Shown here: positions 8,460 through 17,423 of the stretch, in pieces
Layout of the letters: each line of letters opens with the position of its first letter
Numbering within the stretch: position 1 is the first letter of the stretch
Assembly: GCF_002741035.1 (NCBI RefSeq)
Contig: NZ_CP016808.1
Coordinates: forward strand, 806,001 to 870,000
Reading direction: 5' to 3'
DNA: 64,000 nt
Origin: Paenibacillus sp. BIHB 4019
GTDB taxonomy: Bacteria > Bacillota > Bacilli > Paenibacillales > Paenibacillaceae
Program-made: the position numbers and the translations under genes
The notes under the pieces: generated by a model
Database searches by the model: none
What the model was told of the DNA's origin: nothing
Seen by the model: the letters and a program-made list of their open reading frames with translations, nothing else

Positions 8460-11400
8460 ATGGCATTCAAAAAGATGACCGCAGCACTGCTTGTATTTTT
8501 GCTCTTAACGACATCGCTTGGCGTGATTCAGACTCATGCAGCTTCACCAACGACTACAGGACTGAATCTGCCCTTGGTCAAAACATATAAAGCCGGAGAA
8601 GTGCTTAACTTCACCGTGGTATTTATTGAAAATGTGAACGTGACGGGCGGAACGCCTGGCTTGCAGCTCGATATTGGCGGGACGATGAGGGAAGCATCTT
8701 ATACTTATGTGTCCGGCTCCTCAAAGTATTTGCAATTTTCTTACAAGATTCAACCAGGCGATAATGATGCGGACGGCATTCAAGTCGTAGGCCCCGTTCA
8801 ATTAAATGGCGCCTCTATAACGAATATTGCTGCGGAGGCCGCTGATCTCGGCAACGGTTTTGGCCCAAGCGGTGCATTAGTGCTGGATACCGCTATAAAG
8901 ATAGATACGGTCACTCCGAGTATTCTTTCCGTCAGTTATCCTTCTGATCAAACGTATACTGTCGGCGAACCGCTCTTATTTACTGTGGTATTCTCTGAGA
9001 ATATCGTCGTTAACACCCGGTATGGCAAGCCCTATCTCAGTCTCAATATCGGTGGAACGGAAGTACGCGCGGATGCAGAACAGTATTTATCCAATGGATC
9101 CAATCAGATTGTATTTCAATATATCGTAGAAGCTGGACTTGAAGATCTCGATGGAATTACGATCGACAATGAAATGAAGATGTACGGAGGCACGATTGAA
9201 GATGCCGCACATAATTCGATCAATCCGGTTTTCCCGAATGGAACGGTTACAGCTCTTCCCGGCGTACAAGTTAGTGCTGGTGGAGCTTCGTTCATAACGG
9301 AAATCCCTCATGCAGGTTACTATAAAGAAGGCGATATTTTGAATTTCGCATTCCTTTATAATCCGGGCGTGACCGTAGACGTGACCGGCGAGCCTTATCT
9401 CCCCTTGTTCTTCGGCACGACAGAAGCACCGACAGAGCACCAAGCAAAGGTTGCGGCAGTATCCGGGAACAAGGTTATATTCCAATATATGGTTCAGAGC
9501 GGGGATGAAGCTCTGAACGGTATAAGGGTCGGCAGTGCAATCCAATTGAACGGCGGAAGTATCATCGACTCGAGTGTGCCGACACCGTTGCCCATTGCCG
9601 TTAACAAGCTTGCGCTTTCGGACGTGCGAGTCGATGCCGTACTCCCTAAAGTGCAGCATTTCTTTTACACTCCGATCAACCAGAATTACGTTACAGGAGA
9701 AAGCTTTGAGTTCAGGATTCGTTTCACGGAGCCCGTAAAGGTCAGCGGTACTCCGAGTTTGTCGTTAATGTCTGGTGCCCGCTCCGTAGCTCAGGCTGTA
9801 TATGTGTCCGATGTACCCGGCTTAGAACCGACCGATCTCGTATTCCGTTATACCGTTCAAGATACGGATAGAGATGTCACTATTGACGCATTAGGATTGC
9901 TTGACAGCACGAACGGAACGATTGTCGATAATGGAGGCAATGCCAGCCAGGCGGACACTGCCTATACGAACTTTGTCCAAATTTTTCTAAATGCTGCTGC
10001 TCCGACAATTACGTCGGTCGAAGTGCCTGAAGCAAAAACTTATTATGCGGGCGATGAATTGCTCTTTAAGGTTCATTTCTCGGAAGTCGTGCGGGCGCGT
10101 ATAAGCCCTGCTATTTTGCCAATTACGATTGGCAGCAACACGGTTAATGCAATGTATGCCAGCGGGACACGTACCAATATCCTGACATTCAAATATGTGT
10201 TGCAGGCTTCTGATTTGGACACCGATGGCATTGCGTTAGGAAGCTCCTTGCTTCCCAATGGAGGAACTTTAATAGGTAAAGATGGAAGCGGCCTCCAAGC
10301 TAATCTGGCGCTTAACAACGTTGGAAGCACGTCCGGCATTATCATCGGACAGGCCGCACCGCAAGCACTCCATGTGAGCATCACGGGAACGGCTCAGGTT
10401 GGCTCAACCTTAACCGGAAGCTACACCTATAACGATGCGAACTCGGATGAGGAAGGTGCGAGCTCATTCAAATGGTACCGATCCGATGATGCGCTCGGGG
10501 CGAACAAAACAGCAATCTCGGAAGCAACGACAACCTCCTATACCTTACAGGCGGCCGATCTTGGAAAGTACATGAGCTTCGAAGTGACGCCGATTGCGCA
10601 GACAGGAACGATTACGGGATCGGCAGTGGAGAGCGTATTGACCTCGGCTGTCGCAGCAGCATCAGTAGACGTCCCGACAGTTCCGACATCGCCAGTAAAC
10701 GTACCAGCATCGACAACGAACGATACTACAACAAGCGTGGATGTGCTCGTTAACGGCAAAGTGGAACGCGCGGGAACAGCAACAACATCCAAAGTTAATG
10801 GACGAACCGTAACTACAGTAACTATCGACCAGAAAAAGCTCGAGGACAAGCTCGCGGCGGAAGGCCTAGGCGCGACTGTCATCATTCCAGTGAACGCCGA
10901 GTCCGATATCGTCGTAGGCGAGCTGAACGGGCAAATGATTCAAAACATGGAAAGTAAGCAAGCAGTTCTGGTATTGAGAACGAATCAAGCCGCCTACACG
11001 ATCCCCGCACAACAAATCAACATTGATTCGATCTCCGACCAGATTGGCAAATCGATTGACCTGAAAGATATTATGGTGCAGATTGAAGTTGCGAAACCGA
11101 CCGCGGATGCGGTAAAAGTGGTGGAGAATGCAGCGAATAAGGGAGCCTTCACCATTGTCGTTCCGCCGATTGAATTTACAGTTAAAGCGATATATGGAGG
11201 TAAAACGGTTGTCGTATCCAAGTTCAGCGCCTATGTTGAACGCACGATTGCCATTCCGGACGGTGTTGATCCTAACATGATTACAACAGGCGTTGTTGTG
11301 GAAGCGGACGGATCAGTTCGTCATGTACCTACCAAGATCATCTTAATTGACGGCAAATATTACGCAAAAGTAAATAGTTTGACCAATAGCACATACTCAA

Positions 11401-11978
11401 TCATATGGAATCCAATAGAGTTTAGCGATGTTGCAAATCATTGGGCTAAAGAAACGATCAACGATTTGGGTTCACGCATAGTCATCAACGGCACAGGAGA
11501 CGGTTCCTTCCTTCCAGAGGCAGATATCACTCGTGCTGAATTCGTGGATATTCTCGTTCGCGGATTGGGACTTAAGCCGGAAAACGAAGCTGCTCCTTTC
11601 TCGGACGTAAAAGCTTCTGATTGGTATAACGGCGCGATTAGTACCGCCTATTCGTATCATTTGGTCAACGGCTTGAAGGACGGCAGCTTCCACCCGAATA
11701 CTAAGATCACTCGCGAAGAAGCCATGGTCATCACCGCTAAAGCGATGAAGATCACTGGATTGATAGCTAATTCTGGTCAATCGCTCGACACGATACTAAG
11801 TCCATATACAGATGCGGCAAAAGCATCAAGTTGGGCGCAAAGCGGCATCGCAGACAGTATACAAACTGGCATCATTACGGGAAAAAGCGGCACAAATCTT
11901 GCTCCGAACGATTATATGACCAGAGCTGAGGCTGCTACGATCGTTAAACGCTTGCTGCAAAAATCAGATTTGATTTAG
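8460..11978 (+). CDS. SLH-anchored surface protein with five tandem Ig-like repeats
   Basis: A 1172-residue exported protein. The start is ATG 8460 behind TTAGGAGG at ideal spacing, not the earlier in-frame ATG at 8412. A signal peptide (about 1-28, ending QTHA) is followed by five divergent repeats of about 115-130 residues with the consensus YxxGExLxFxVxFxExVxVxGxPxLxLxIG (about 30-640). Next come an Ig-like domain (about 645-740), a region of about 250 residues (about 765-1010) that also occurs in the cohesin protein at 29395-32457, and three SLH domains at the C-terminus. SLH domains bind pyruvylated secondary cell-wall polymer (family knowledge), so the protein should decorate the cell surface. 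No catalytic domain is visible. It converges on the next SLH gene across a shared terminator. Confidence 0.85.
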   Translation: MAFKKMTAALLVFLLLTTSLGVIQTHAASPTTTGLNLPLVKTYKAGEVLNFTVVFIENVNVTGGTPGLQLDIGGTMREASYTYVSGSSKYLQFSYKIQPGDNDADGIQVVGPVQLNGASITNIAAEAADLGNGFGPSGALVLDTAIKIDTVTPSILSVSYPSDQTYTVGEPLLFTVVFSENIVVNTRYGKPYLSLNIGGTEVRADAEQYLSNGSNQIVFQYIVEAGLEDLDGITIDNEMKMYGGTIEDAAHNSINPVFPNGTVTALPGVQVSAGGASFITEIPHAGYYKEGDILNFAFLYNPGVTVDVTGEPYLPLFFGTTEAPTEHQAKVAAVSGNKVIFQYMVQSGDEALNGIRVGSAIQLNGGSIIDSSVPTPLPIAVNKLALSDVRVDAVLPKVQHFFYTPINQNYVTGESFEFRIRFTEPVKVSGTPSLSLMSGARSVAQAVYVSDVPGLEPTDLVFRYTVQDTDRDVTIDALGLLDSTNGTIVDNGGNASQADTAYTNFVQIFLNAAAPTITSVEVPEAKTYYAGDELLFKVHFSEVVRARISPAILPITIGSNTVNAMYASGTRTNILTFKYVLQASDLDTDGIALGSSLLPNGGTLIGKDGSGLQANLALNNVGSTSGIIIGQAAPQALHVSITGTAQVGSTLTGSYTYNDANSDEEGASSFKWYRSDDALGANKTAISEATTTSYTLQAADLGKYMSFEVTPIAQTGTITGSAVESVLTSAVAAASVDVPTVPTSPVNVPASTTNDTTTSVDVLVNGKVERAGTATTSKVNGRTVTTVTIDQKKLEDKLAAEGLGATVIIPVNAESDIVVGELNGQMIQNMESKQAVLVLRTNQAAYTIPAQQINIDSISDQIGKSIDLKDIMVQIEVAKPTADAVKVVENAANKGAFTIVVPPIEFTVKAIYGGKTVVVSKFSAYVERTIAIPDGVDPNMITTGVVVEADGSVRHVPTKIILIDGKYYAKVNSLTNSTYSIIWNPIEFSDVANHWAKETINDLGSRIVINGTGDGSFLPEADITRAEFVDILVRGLGLKPENEAAPFSDVKASDWYNGAISTAYSYHLVNGLKDGSFHPNTKITREEAMVITAKAMKITGLIANSGQSLDTILSPYTDAAKASSWAQSGIADSIQTGIITGKSGTNLAPNDYMTRAEAATIVKRLLQKSDLI

Positions 11979-12000
11979 ATGGTTATTGTAGCTCGACAAA

Positions 12001-12039
12001 AAAATCACCCTGTCCTCTCGAAAGGACAGGGTGATTTTT
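12001..12039. terminator. Bidirectional terminator between convergent SLH genes
   Basis: A near-perfect hairpin, arms AAAATCACCCTGTCC and GGACAGGGTGATTTT around the loop TCTCGAAA, with A-run and T-run on both sides. It sits 22 bases after the plus-strand SLH stop and 90 bases past the minus-strand SLH stop, and serves both. Confidence 0.9.
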
Positions 12040-12128
12040 GTTCGCACATCACGGTAACGGCTTCCTCTATGTTCGTTTTCGCAGCGAGATTGTATTCATT
12101 TGCTCCCGCACCTTCCATAATGCTAACC

Positions 12129-15100
12129 TTACTGGTTCTGCCAAGCCAACATGTTGATCAGAACGGTTACTGCCTCCGCTCTCGTTGCATGGCCATTCGA
12201 ATTAAACCGGTTATTCCCCATACCTTGAATGATGCCAAGATTTTTTATCGCGACTATTGCGCCTCTCACCCATTCAGGAATATCCTTGTCGTCCGCGAAG
12301 CCCGTTGCTCCTGATTCGGTCGGAAGCTTAAGCGCATTGGAAATCATATCGACCATCTCCGCACGCGTTATTTCCGTGTTCGGTCGGAACGAGCCGTCTT
12401 CATACCCTTTAATAATACCTTCTTGCACGGCTTTCGCGACGGCTTCCCGTGCCCATGTCCCAATATTTTCCGCATCTATGAAGCTTAGCTCCCCTCCCAC
12501 TGTCTTTGGCTTCAACGCGTTCATCAGCATGACTACGAATTCAGCCCGAGTCACAGTGTGGTTCGGTTTGAAAGTACCATCCGGATAACCATTAATAATG
12601 CCACCTTGTACGGCTTGCTTAATGGCCTCCTCAGCCCAGTGCCCATTAATGTCGCTGAAAACAATCGTCGGTTGAGGATTTGTAGAGGGATTCTCTTCAG
12701 ATCCATTATCAGTAGGATTGCCAGCGGAACCACCATCAGATGGAGTTGTACTTGGAGGCGTCGATCCGTTACCTCCAGGGGCAGCATTCACGGTTACCGT
12801 ATATGTCACCTTCGCGATTCCGTCCTCTGCGGTAACGATGACTTTCTTACCTGTTGCCAATATGGTAGCCAAGGTATTACCGTCAGAATCGTATACATTG
12901 AAAGCTGCATTCGTTGCTGGCGTAATCGCCGCCTTGAATGCGGCTAACGTTGTACCATATGGAATATTCGTAATGGTTTCGTTAACCGTACCTCTTGAGC
13001 TTACGATCCCTATCACAGACGTTAGCGTAGCCACATTGCTCTTCGCAATGCTTACCGTAACCGTCCAGTCCTGCGTGCTGCCATCTTCCGCCTCCACCGT
13101 GTACACGGCAGGAGCAGAGAAGTCATTCTCGGTTGTTCCACTCACTTGATCTACCGTGCCGACCTTGGCGGATGCCTTGGCAGACAATACAAACGTAGCA
13201 ACCAGGGTGCTCACGTCCGTTTCGTTCGCTACTTCAATTGCAATCGTGTGTGCTGCCGCATTAATCGTCGCTGCTCCCGTTTGTTCCGCTAGGCTGAATG
13301 CTGTAATCGCCTTAGCGCTGCTCGCAGCAGCCGTCGCAACGCTTACCGTAACCGTCCAGTCCTGTGTGCTTCCATCCTCCGCTTTCACCGTGTACACGAC
13401 CGGAATAGAGAAGTCATTATTGGTTGTGCCACTCACCTGATCTAACGTGCCGACCTTGGCAGATGCGTCGGCAGACAATACAAACGTGGCCACCAAGTTG
13501 CTCACGTCCGTTCCGTTCGCCACTTCAATCGCAATCGTGTGTGCTGTTGCATTAATCGTCGCTGCTCCCGTTTGTTCCGCTAGGCTGAATGATGTGATGT
13601 CATTCGCGCTGCTTGCAGCAGCCGTCGCAATGCTTACCGTAATCGTCCAGTCCTGCGTACTGCCATCTTCCGCCTTCACCGAGTATACAACCGGAGCAGA
13701 GAAGTCATTCTCGGTTGTTCCGCTCACTTGATCTACCGTGCCGACCTTGGCGGATGCGTCGGCGGACAACGTAAACGTAGCAACCAGGTTGCTCACGTCT
13801 GTTCCGTTCCCCACTTCAATCGCAATCGTGTGTGCTGCCGCATTAATCGTCGCTGCTCCCGTTTGCTCTGCTAGGCTGAACGCTGTAATCGCCTTCGCAT
13901 TGCTTGCCGCGACACTCACTGTGACCGTCCAGTTCTGCGTGCTTCCATCTGCTGCCTCCACTATATAGGTCACTACATTCGTAAAATCATTCGCGGTCGT
14001 ACCGCTCACTTGATTCACCGAACCAACCATTGCCGATGCTCCCTGTGATAATGCGAAGGTGGCCACAAGGCCATCCAAATCCGTTCCATATGCCACTTCA
14101 ATCGCAATCGTATGTGCTGCAACATGAATCGTCGCTGCTCCGGTCTGCTCTGCCATGCTAAACGCTACAAAGTCTTTCGCGCTGCTCGCCGCGACAGTCA
14201 CCGTGACTGTCCAGTTCTTGGTGCTGCCATCCTCCGCCGTCACGACATAAGTAAGCGGGGTCGTGAAATCATTCGCCGTCGTACCACTCACTTGTGTTAC
14301 ATTACTGACTTTAGCTGCGGCTCCCGCCGATAATGTGAAGCTCGCTTTTAGACCATTCAGACTAGTACCATTCCTCACTTCAATCTCAACCGTTTGCGCG
14401 GCAGCATTGATCGTTGCTACTCTGCTTTGCTCCGCAAAGCTGAATGCTGTAATATCGTTTGCACTGCTCGGCGGCGCAACGGTCACCGTAACGACCCAGT
14501 TTTGCCTTGTTCCATTTTCCGCCTGTACCACATAAGTGACGGGATTCGTAAAATTGTTAGACGTTATGCCGCTTCTTTGAGATACGCCATTAATTCTGGC
14601 GCTGGATGCTAAAGTTAACGAGAAAGTGGCGACCAAATTAGCCACATTCGTGCCGTTTTTCACCTCAATGTCTACCGTGTGGGCAGCTGCATTGATCGTT
14701 GCCGGCTTGGTTTGTGAAGTAAAGCTGAACGCCGTAATGTCTTTTGCATTGCTTGCTTCAATATAGACATTGACGAGCCATTCCTGAAAGCTGCCGTCTG
14801 CCGCTGTTACGACATATGTGACAGGTGTTCTCATATCGTTGGCAGTAGAACCACTTACTTGAACGGTACTGCCGATTTTCGCTGTCGCTCCAGGAGACAA
14901 GGAAAACGTTGCCTTCAAATTAGACAAGCTAGTCAGGCTGGTTCCGTAGGCGACCTCAACATCTACAGTATAGTCAGTCGTATTAATAACGGCCGCTTTC
15001 GTTTGTGTAACCCCTATTACTGAAAATGCCGTGATCGCTTTCTCGCTGCTCTTCGTCACGGTGACTGTCCAATTTTGCGTGCTGCCGTCCTCCGCCTTCA

Positions 15101-17078
15101 CCTCATAGATGACCGCATTTGTAAAGTCATTGACCGTCGTCCCGCTTACCTGAACAACAGAACCAACCGAAGCCGTGGCTCCAGCAGCTAACGTGAATAC
15201 GGCTTTCAAACTAGTGATATCTGCGTCGCCCGCAACCTCTACCGCTATTGTATGGGCAGCCGTATTAATCGTTGCTGCTCCGGTCTGTTCAGCGAAGCTG
15301 AAGGCTGTAATATCCTTTGCACTGCTAGCGATGACGCTCACGGTATAGGTAACCTTCGTCATGCCATCAACCGCAGTTACAATGACCTTATGACCAGAAG
15401 CCAGAGTCGTCGCCACAGTCGTTCCGTCGGCATCGTAAATTTCAAACGTCGCATTCGGTGCTGGCGTGATTTCTTCCTTTAATATAGCTAATGAAGTCCC
15501 GTATGGGAGGTTTGTTATCGTTTCATTCGCCGTTCCGCCCTGGCTGACAATTCCGATACCGGAAGTCAATGTGGCCGCAGAGCTTAGTGCGGTCCACTGT
15601 GCATATAAGGTCGTATATGGCATAATCTGCAAAGAACCGCTATAGCTATTCCCGTGCCCGTTCGGCTGTGTGTTCCAGCCGCTGAACGTATATCCCGTCC
15701 TCGTTAGGTCAATTGGGCCCGCATACACACTGGCCGTTTCACCCGGAAAATACGAATTGGCATCGCTTGGAACCGTCCCGCCAGTGTTCCCATTCCCGTC
15801 ATATTGCAGCTGAAACAGAAAATCCTGCAAATAAGGATAGCCGTTATTACGCTGCGGATCTACCGCCCATAGGTTTACAAAATCCCACCCGGCAACAGGT
15901 CCTTTCATACTTGCGTCTAGGTAGAGACTACCCACATTATTTCCCAAGTCCCTGCTGCTCAAATTTCCTACATCAGCAATTCCGCTCACATTCCCGCTGG
16001 CGTAGCTGTTGCTATATGACCCTGTACTATTAGCGTAATCATACCCAATCAAACCGCCCACATAATATGATCCGCTTACATTCCCTGTGGCGAAGCTATC
16101 GCTGATGGAGCCGGCTATTTCAAGATTGCTGACCAAGCCCCCGACATGCTGCTCTCCGTATACATCCCCAGTGGAATAGCTCTTGCTGATTGCTCCATAA
16201 TTGTAGCCAGTTAAACCACCCGTATAATACGTTCCGTTCACCCGGCCCGTGGCGAAGCTGCTGTCAACTGTTCCAATGTTGCTGCCCACTAAGCCTCCTA
16301 TACTTTGTCCATCCAACATTTCCCCGGTGGCGTAGCTGTAGCTAATTGATCCATCATTCTCGCCTACCAAGCCCCCTACTGCATAATCTCCTTTCGCGTC
16401 TCCCGTCGCATAGCTATGCGTGATTGCTCCTGTATTGCTGCCTGTAAGCCCGCCTGTTCCATACGCTCCATTCACATCCACATTTGCAAAGCTATGGTCA
16501 ATAATCGCATTCGCATTGAAAAGCGTGACACCATTGTAACCAACTAAACCGCCCGTATGATCGGCTCCATTTACTAGACCAGTTACATAGCTGTTTGTGA
16601 TTTTACCTTTATTAGCGCCAACCAGACCGCCTACCGAATTCCCCCCGCTAACATTCACATCTATCAGCTTTATATTATGAATAACACTCTCTATGCTGGT
16701 ATTACCGAACAATCCCAGGTTACTGCTCTGCTTATCGATAGTCAGCCCAGAAATCACAAATCCATTGCCATCGAAATTCCCTCGAAAAGGTGTATTCGAC
16801 CTATCCCCAATCGGCGTCCAGTTATCCTTATAGCTGCTGGTGCTCAAATCAATATTTTTTGTCAGCTTAAAATAAAGATCCTTGTTCAGATAAGTACCCC
16901 TGATCAGGTTAAGCTGATCGGCCGTTCCGATAAGATAAGGGCTGTTCGATGTGCCATTACCAGAAAATTCATTCGCCGCGAACGCTTTGCCGCTTTCGAA
17001 GCCTCCTCCAATTGTGGCATTCCATAACATGACCGCCGTCATCAGCACGACCAGCCATTTTGCTCCCGATCTACGCAT
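12129..17078 (-). CDS. Giant SLH surface protein: GLUG, InlB and DUF5018-like repeats
   Basis: A 1649-residue exported protein. I chose ATG 17076-17078 because it follows GGAGGGG and starts a clean signal peptide (MRRSGAKWLVVLMTAVM, cleavage near AFAA). Parts in order: a GLUG-repeat region (about 90-400) with recurring GGLVGxNxG motifs; an InlB B-repeat-like segment (about 420-495); a cadherin-like strand domain beginning ATLTSGIGIVS; eight repeats of about 92-97 residues of a DUF5018-like type (TAFSxAEQTGAATIN...VSGTTxNDF...DGSTQxWTVTV); a second copy of the ATLTS domain; a Gly/Ser/Pro/Asn linker; and three SLH domains. It is a repetitive, probably adhesive or structural, cell-surface protein. 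Repeats 6-8 are nearly identical at DNA level, which points to recent internal duplication. Confidence 0.85.
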   Translation of the reverse strand: MRRSGAKWLVVLMTAVMLWNATIGGGFESGKAFAANEFSGNGTSNSPYLIGTADQLNLIRGTYLNKDLYFKLTKNIDLSTSSYKDNWTPIGDRSNTPFRGNFDGNGFVISGLTIDKQSSNLGLFGNTSIESVIHNIKLIDVNVSGGNSVGGLVGANKGKITNSYVTGLVNGADHTGGLVGYNGVTLFNANAIIDHSFANVDVNGAYGTGGLTGSNTGAITHSYATGDAKGDYAVGGLVGENDGSISYSYATGEMLDGQSIGGLVGSNIGTVDSSFATGRVNGTYYTGGLTGYNYGAISKSYSTGDVYGEQHVGGLVSNLEIAGSISDSFATGNVSGSYYVGGLIGYDYANSTGSYSNSYASGNVSGIADVGNLSSRDLGNNVGSLYLDASMKGPVAGWDFVNLWAVDPQRNNGYPYLQDFLFQLQYDGNGNTGGTVPSDANSYFPGETASVYAGPIDLTRTGYTFSGWNTQPNGHGNSYSGSLQIMPYTTLYAQWTALSSAATLTSGIGIVSQGGTANETITNLPYGTSLAILKEEITPAPNATFEIYDADGTTVATTLASGHKVIVTAVDGMTKVTYTVSVIASSAKDITAFSFAEQTGAATINTAAHTIAVEVAGDADITSLKAVFTLAAGATASVGSVVQVSGTTVNDFTNAVIYEVKAEDGSTQNWTVTVTKSSEKAITAFSVIGVTQTKAAVINTTDYTVDVEVAYGTSLTSLSNLKATFSLSPGATAKIGSTVQVSGSTANDMRTPVTYVVTAADGSFQEWLVNVYIEASNAKDITAFSFTSQTKPATINAAAHTVDIEVKNGTNVANLVATFSLTLASSARINGVSQRSGITSNNFTNPVTYVVQAENGTRQNWVVTVTVAPPSSANDITAFSFAEQSRVATINAAAQTVEIEVRNGTSLNGLKASFTLSAGAAAKVSNVTQVSGTTANDFTTPLTYVVTAEDGSTKNWTVTVTVAASSAKDFVAFSMAEQTGAATIHVAAHTIAIEVAYGTDLDGLVATFALSQGASAMVGSVNQVSGTTANDFTNVVTYIVEAADGSTQNWTVTVSVAASNAKAITAFSLAEQTGAATINAAAHTIAIEVGNGTDVSNLVATFTLSADASAKVGTVDQVSGTTENDFSAPVVYSVKAEDGSTQDWTITVSIATAAASSANDITSFSLAEQTGAATINATAHTIAIEVANGTDVSNLVATFVLSADASAKVGTLDQVSGTTNNDFSIPVVYTVKAEDGSTQDWTVTVSVATAAASSAKAITAFSLAEQTGAATINAAAHTIAIEVANETDVSTLVATFVLSAKASAKVGTVDQVSGTTENDFSAPAVYTVEAEDGSTQDWTVTVSIAKSNVATLTSVIGIVSSRGTVNETITNIPYGTTLAAFKAAITPATNAAFNVYDSDGNTLATILATGKKVIVTAEDGIAKVTYTVTVNAAPGGNGSTPPSTTPSDGGSAGNPTDNGSEENPSTNPQPTIVFSDINGHWAEEAIKQAVQGGIINGYPDGTFKPNHTVTRAEFVVMLMNALKPKTVGGELSFIDAENIGTWAREAVAKAVQEGIIKGYEDGSFRPNTEITRAEMVDMISNALKLPTESGATGFADDKDIPEWVRGAIVAIKNLGIIQGMGNNRFNSNGHATRAEAVTVLINMLAWQNQ
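13045..15330 (-). repeat. Eight tandem coding repeats, about 280-300 bp each
   Basis: The eight DUF5018-like units of the 12129-17078 gene. The last three units on the minus strand (about 13045-13915) are near-identical copies at 291-base spacing, while the first five are diverged. This gradient fits recent expansion at the 3' end of the array. It is a likely site of length variation and of assembly collapse. Confidence 0.8.
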
Positions 17079-17423
17079 TGCTTTGTTCCCCTCCATTATC
17101 CTTGAGACGTTTATAAATAAGCTTATTACAGCCAAATAAAAGAATAATGATAGAATTTGACTCGAAAACGTAAAAACCGCACAGCACCAAGCCTTTGCGG
17201 CTTTTATAATGAAGTAAAAAAATTTATTGCCCTCTAATCACCCTTGTTGATTCTGAACCAGAACCAGATCCAGGTGCTTATCCAGATCATTGGAAGCAAT
17301 ATTCTGTCCATAGTGTGTAAAATGAGGATTTTCTCACCTCTATTAACACATTTTCTTTCTATGATGCTATCATTAAGGTAATTAACTTATTTATAGCGCA
17401 TCTTGTAGATTGGGGTCGACATC
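17079..17423. other. Intergenic region between divergent SLH and sensor-kinase genes
   Basis: About 345 bases, AT-rich, which must hold the promoters of both flanking genes. A small hairpin AAGCC-tttgc-GGCTTTTAT lies at about 17193-17210. A plus-strand open stretch ending at TAA 17318-17320 reads VDSEPEPDPGAYPDHWKQYS before the stop and looks like the tail of a lost gene, but it has no start or ribosome binding site. Confidence 0.3.

Noticed and set aside
13156..13968. Row of similar 76-94 residue plus-strand reading frames
   Set aside because: They are the antisense of the DUF5018-like repeats; their regular spacing simply follows the coding repeats, and they have no ribosome binding sites.
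13045..15330. Regularly spaced repeats that could suggest a CRISPR array
   Set aside because: The repeat unit is about 290 bases, protein coding, without short spacers or cas genes.
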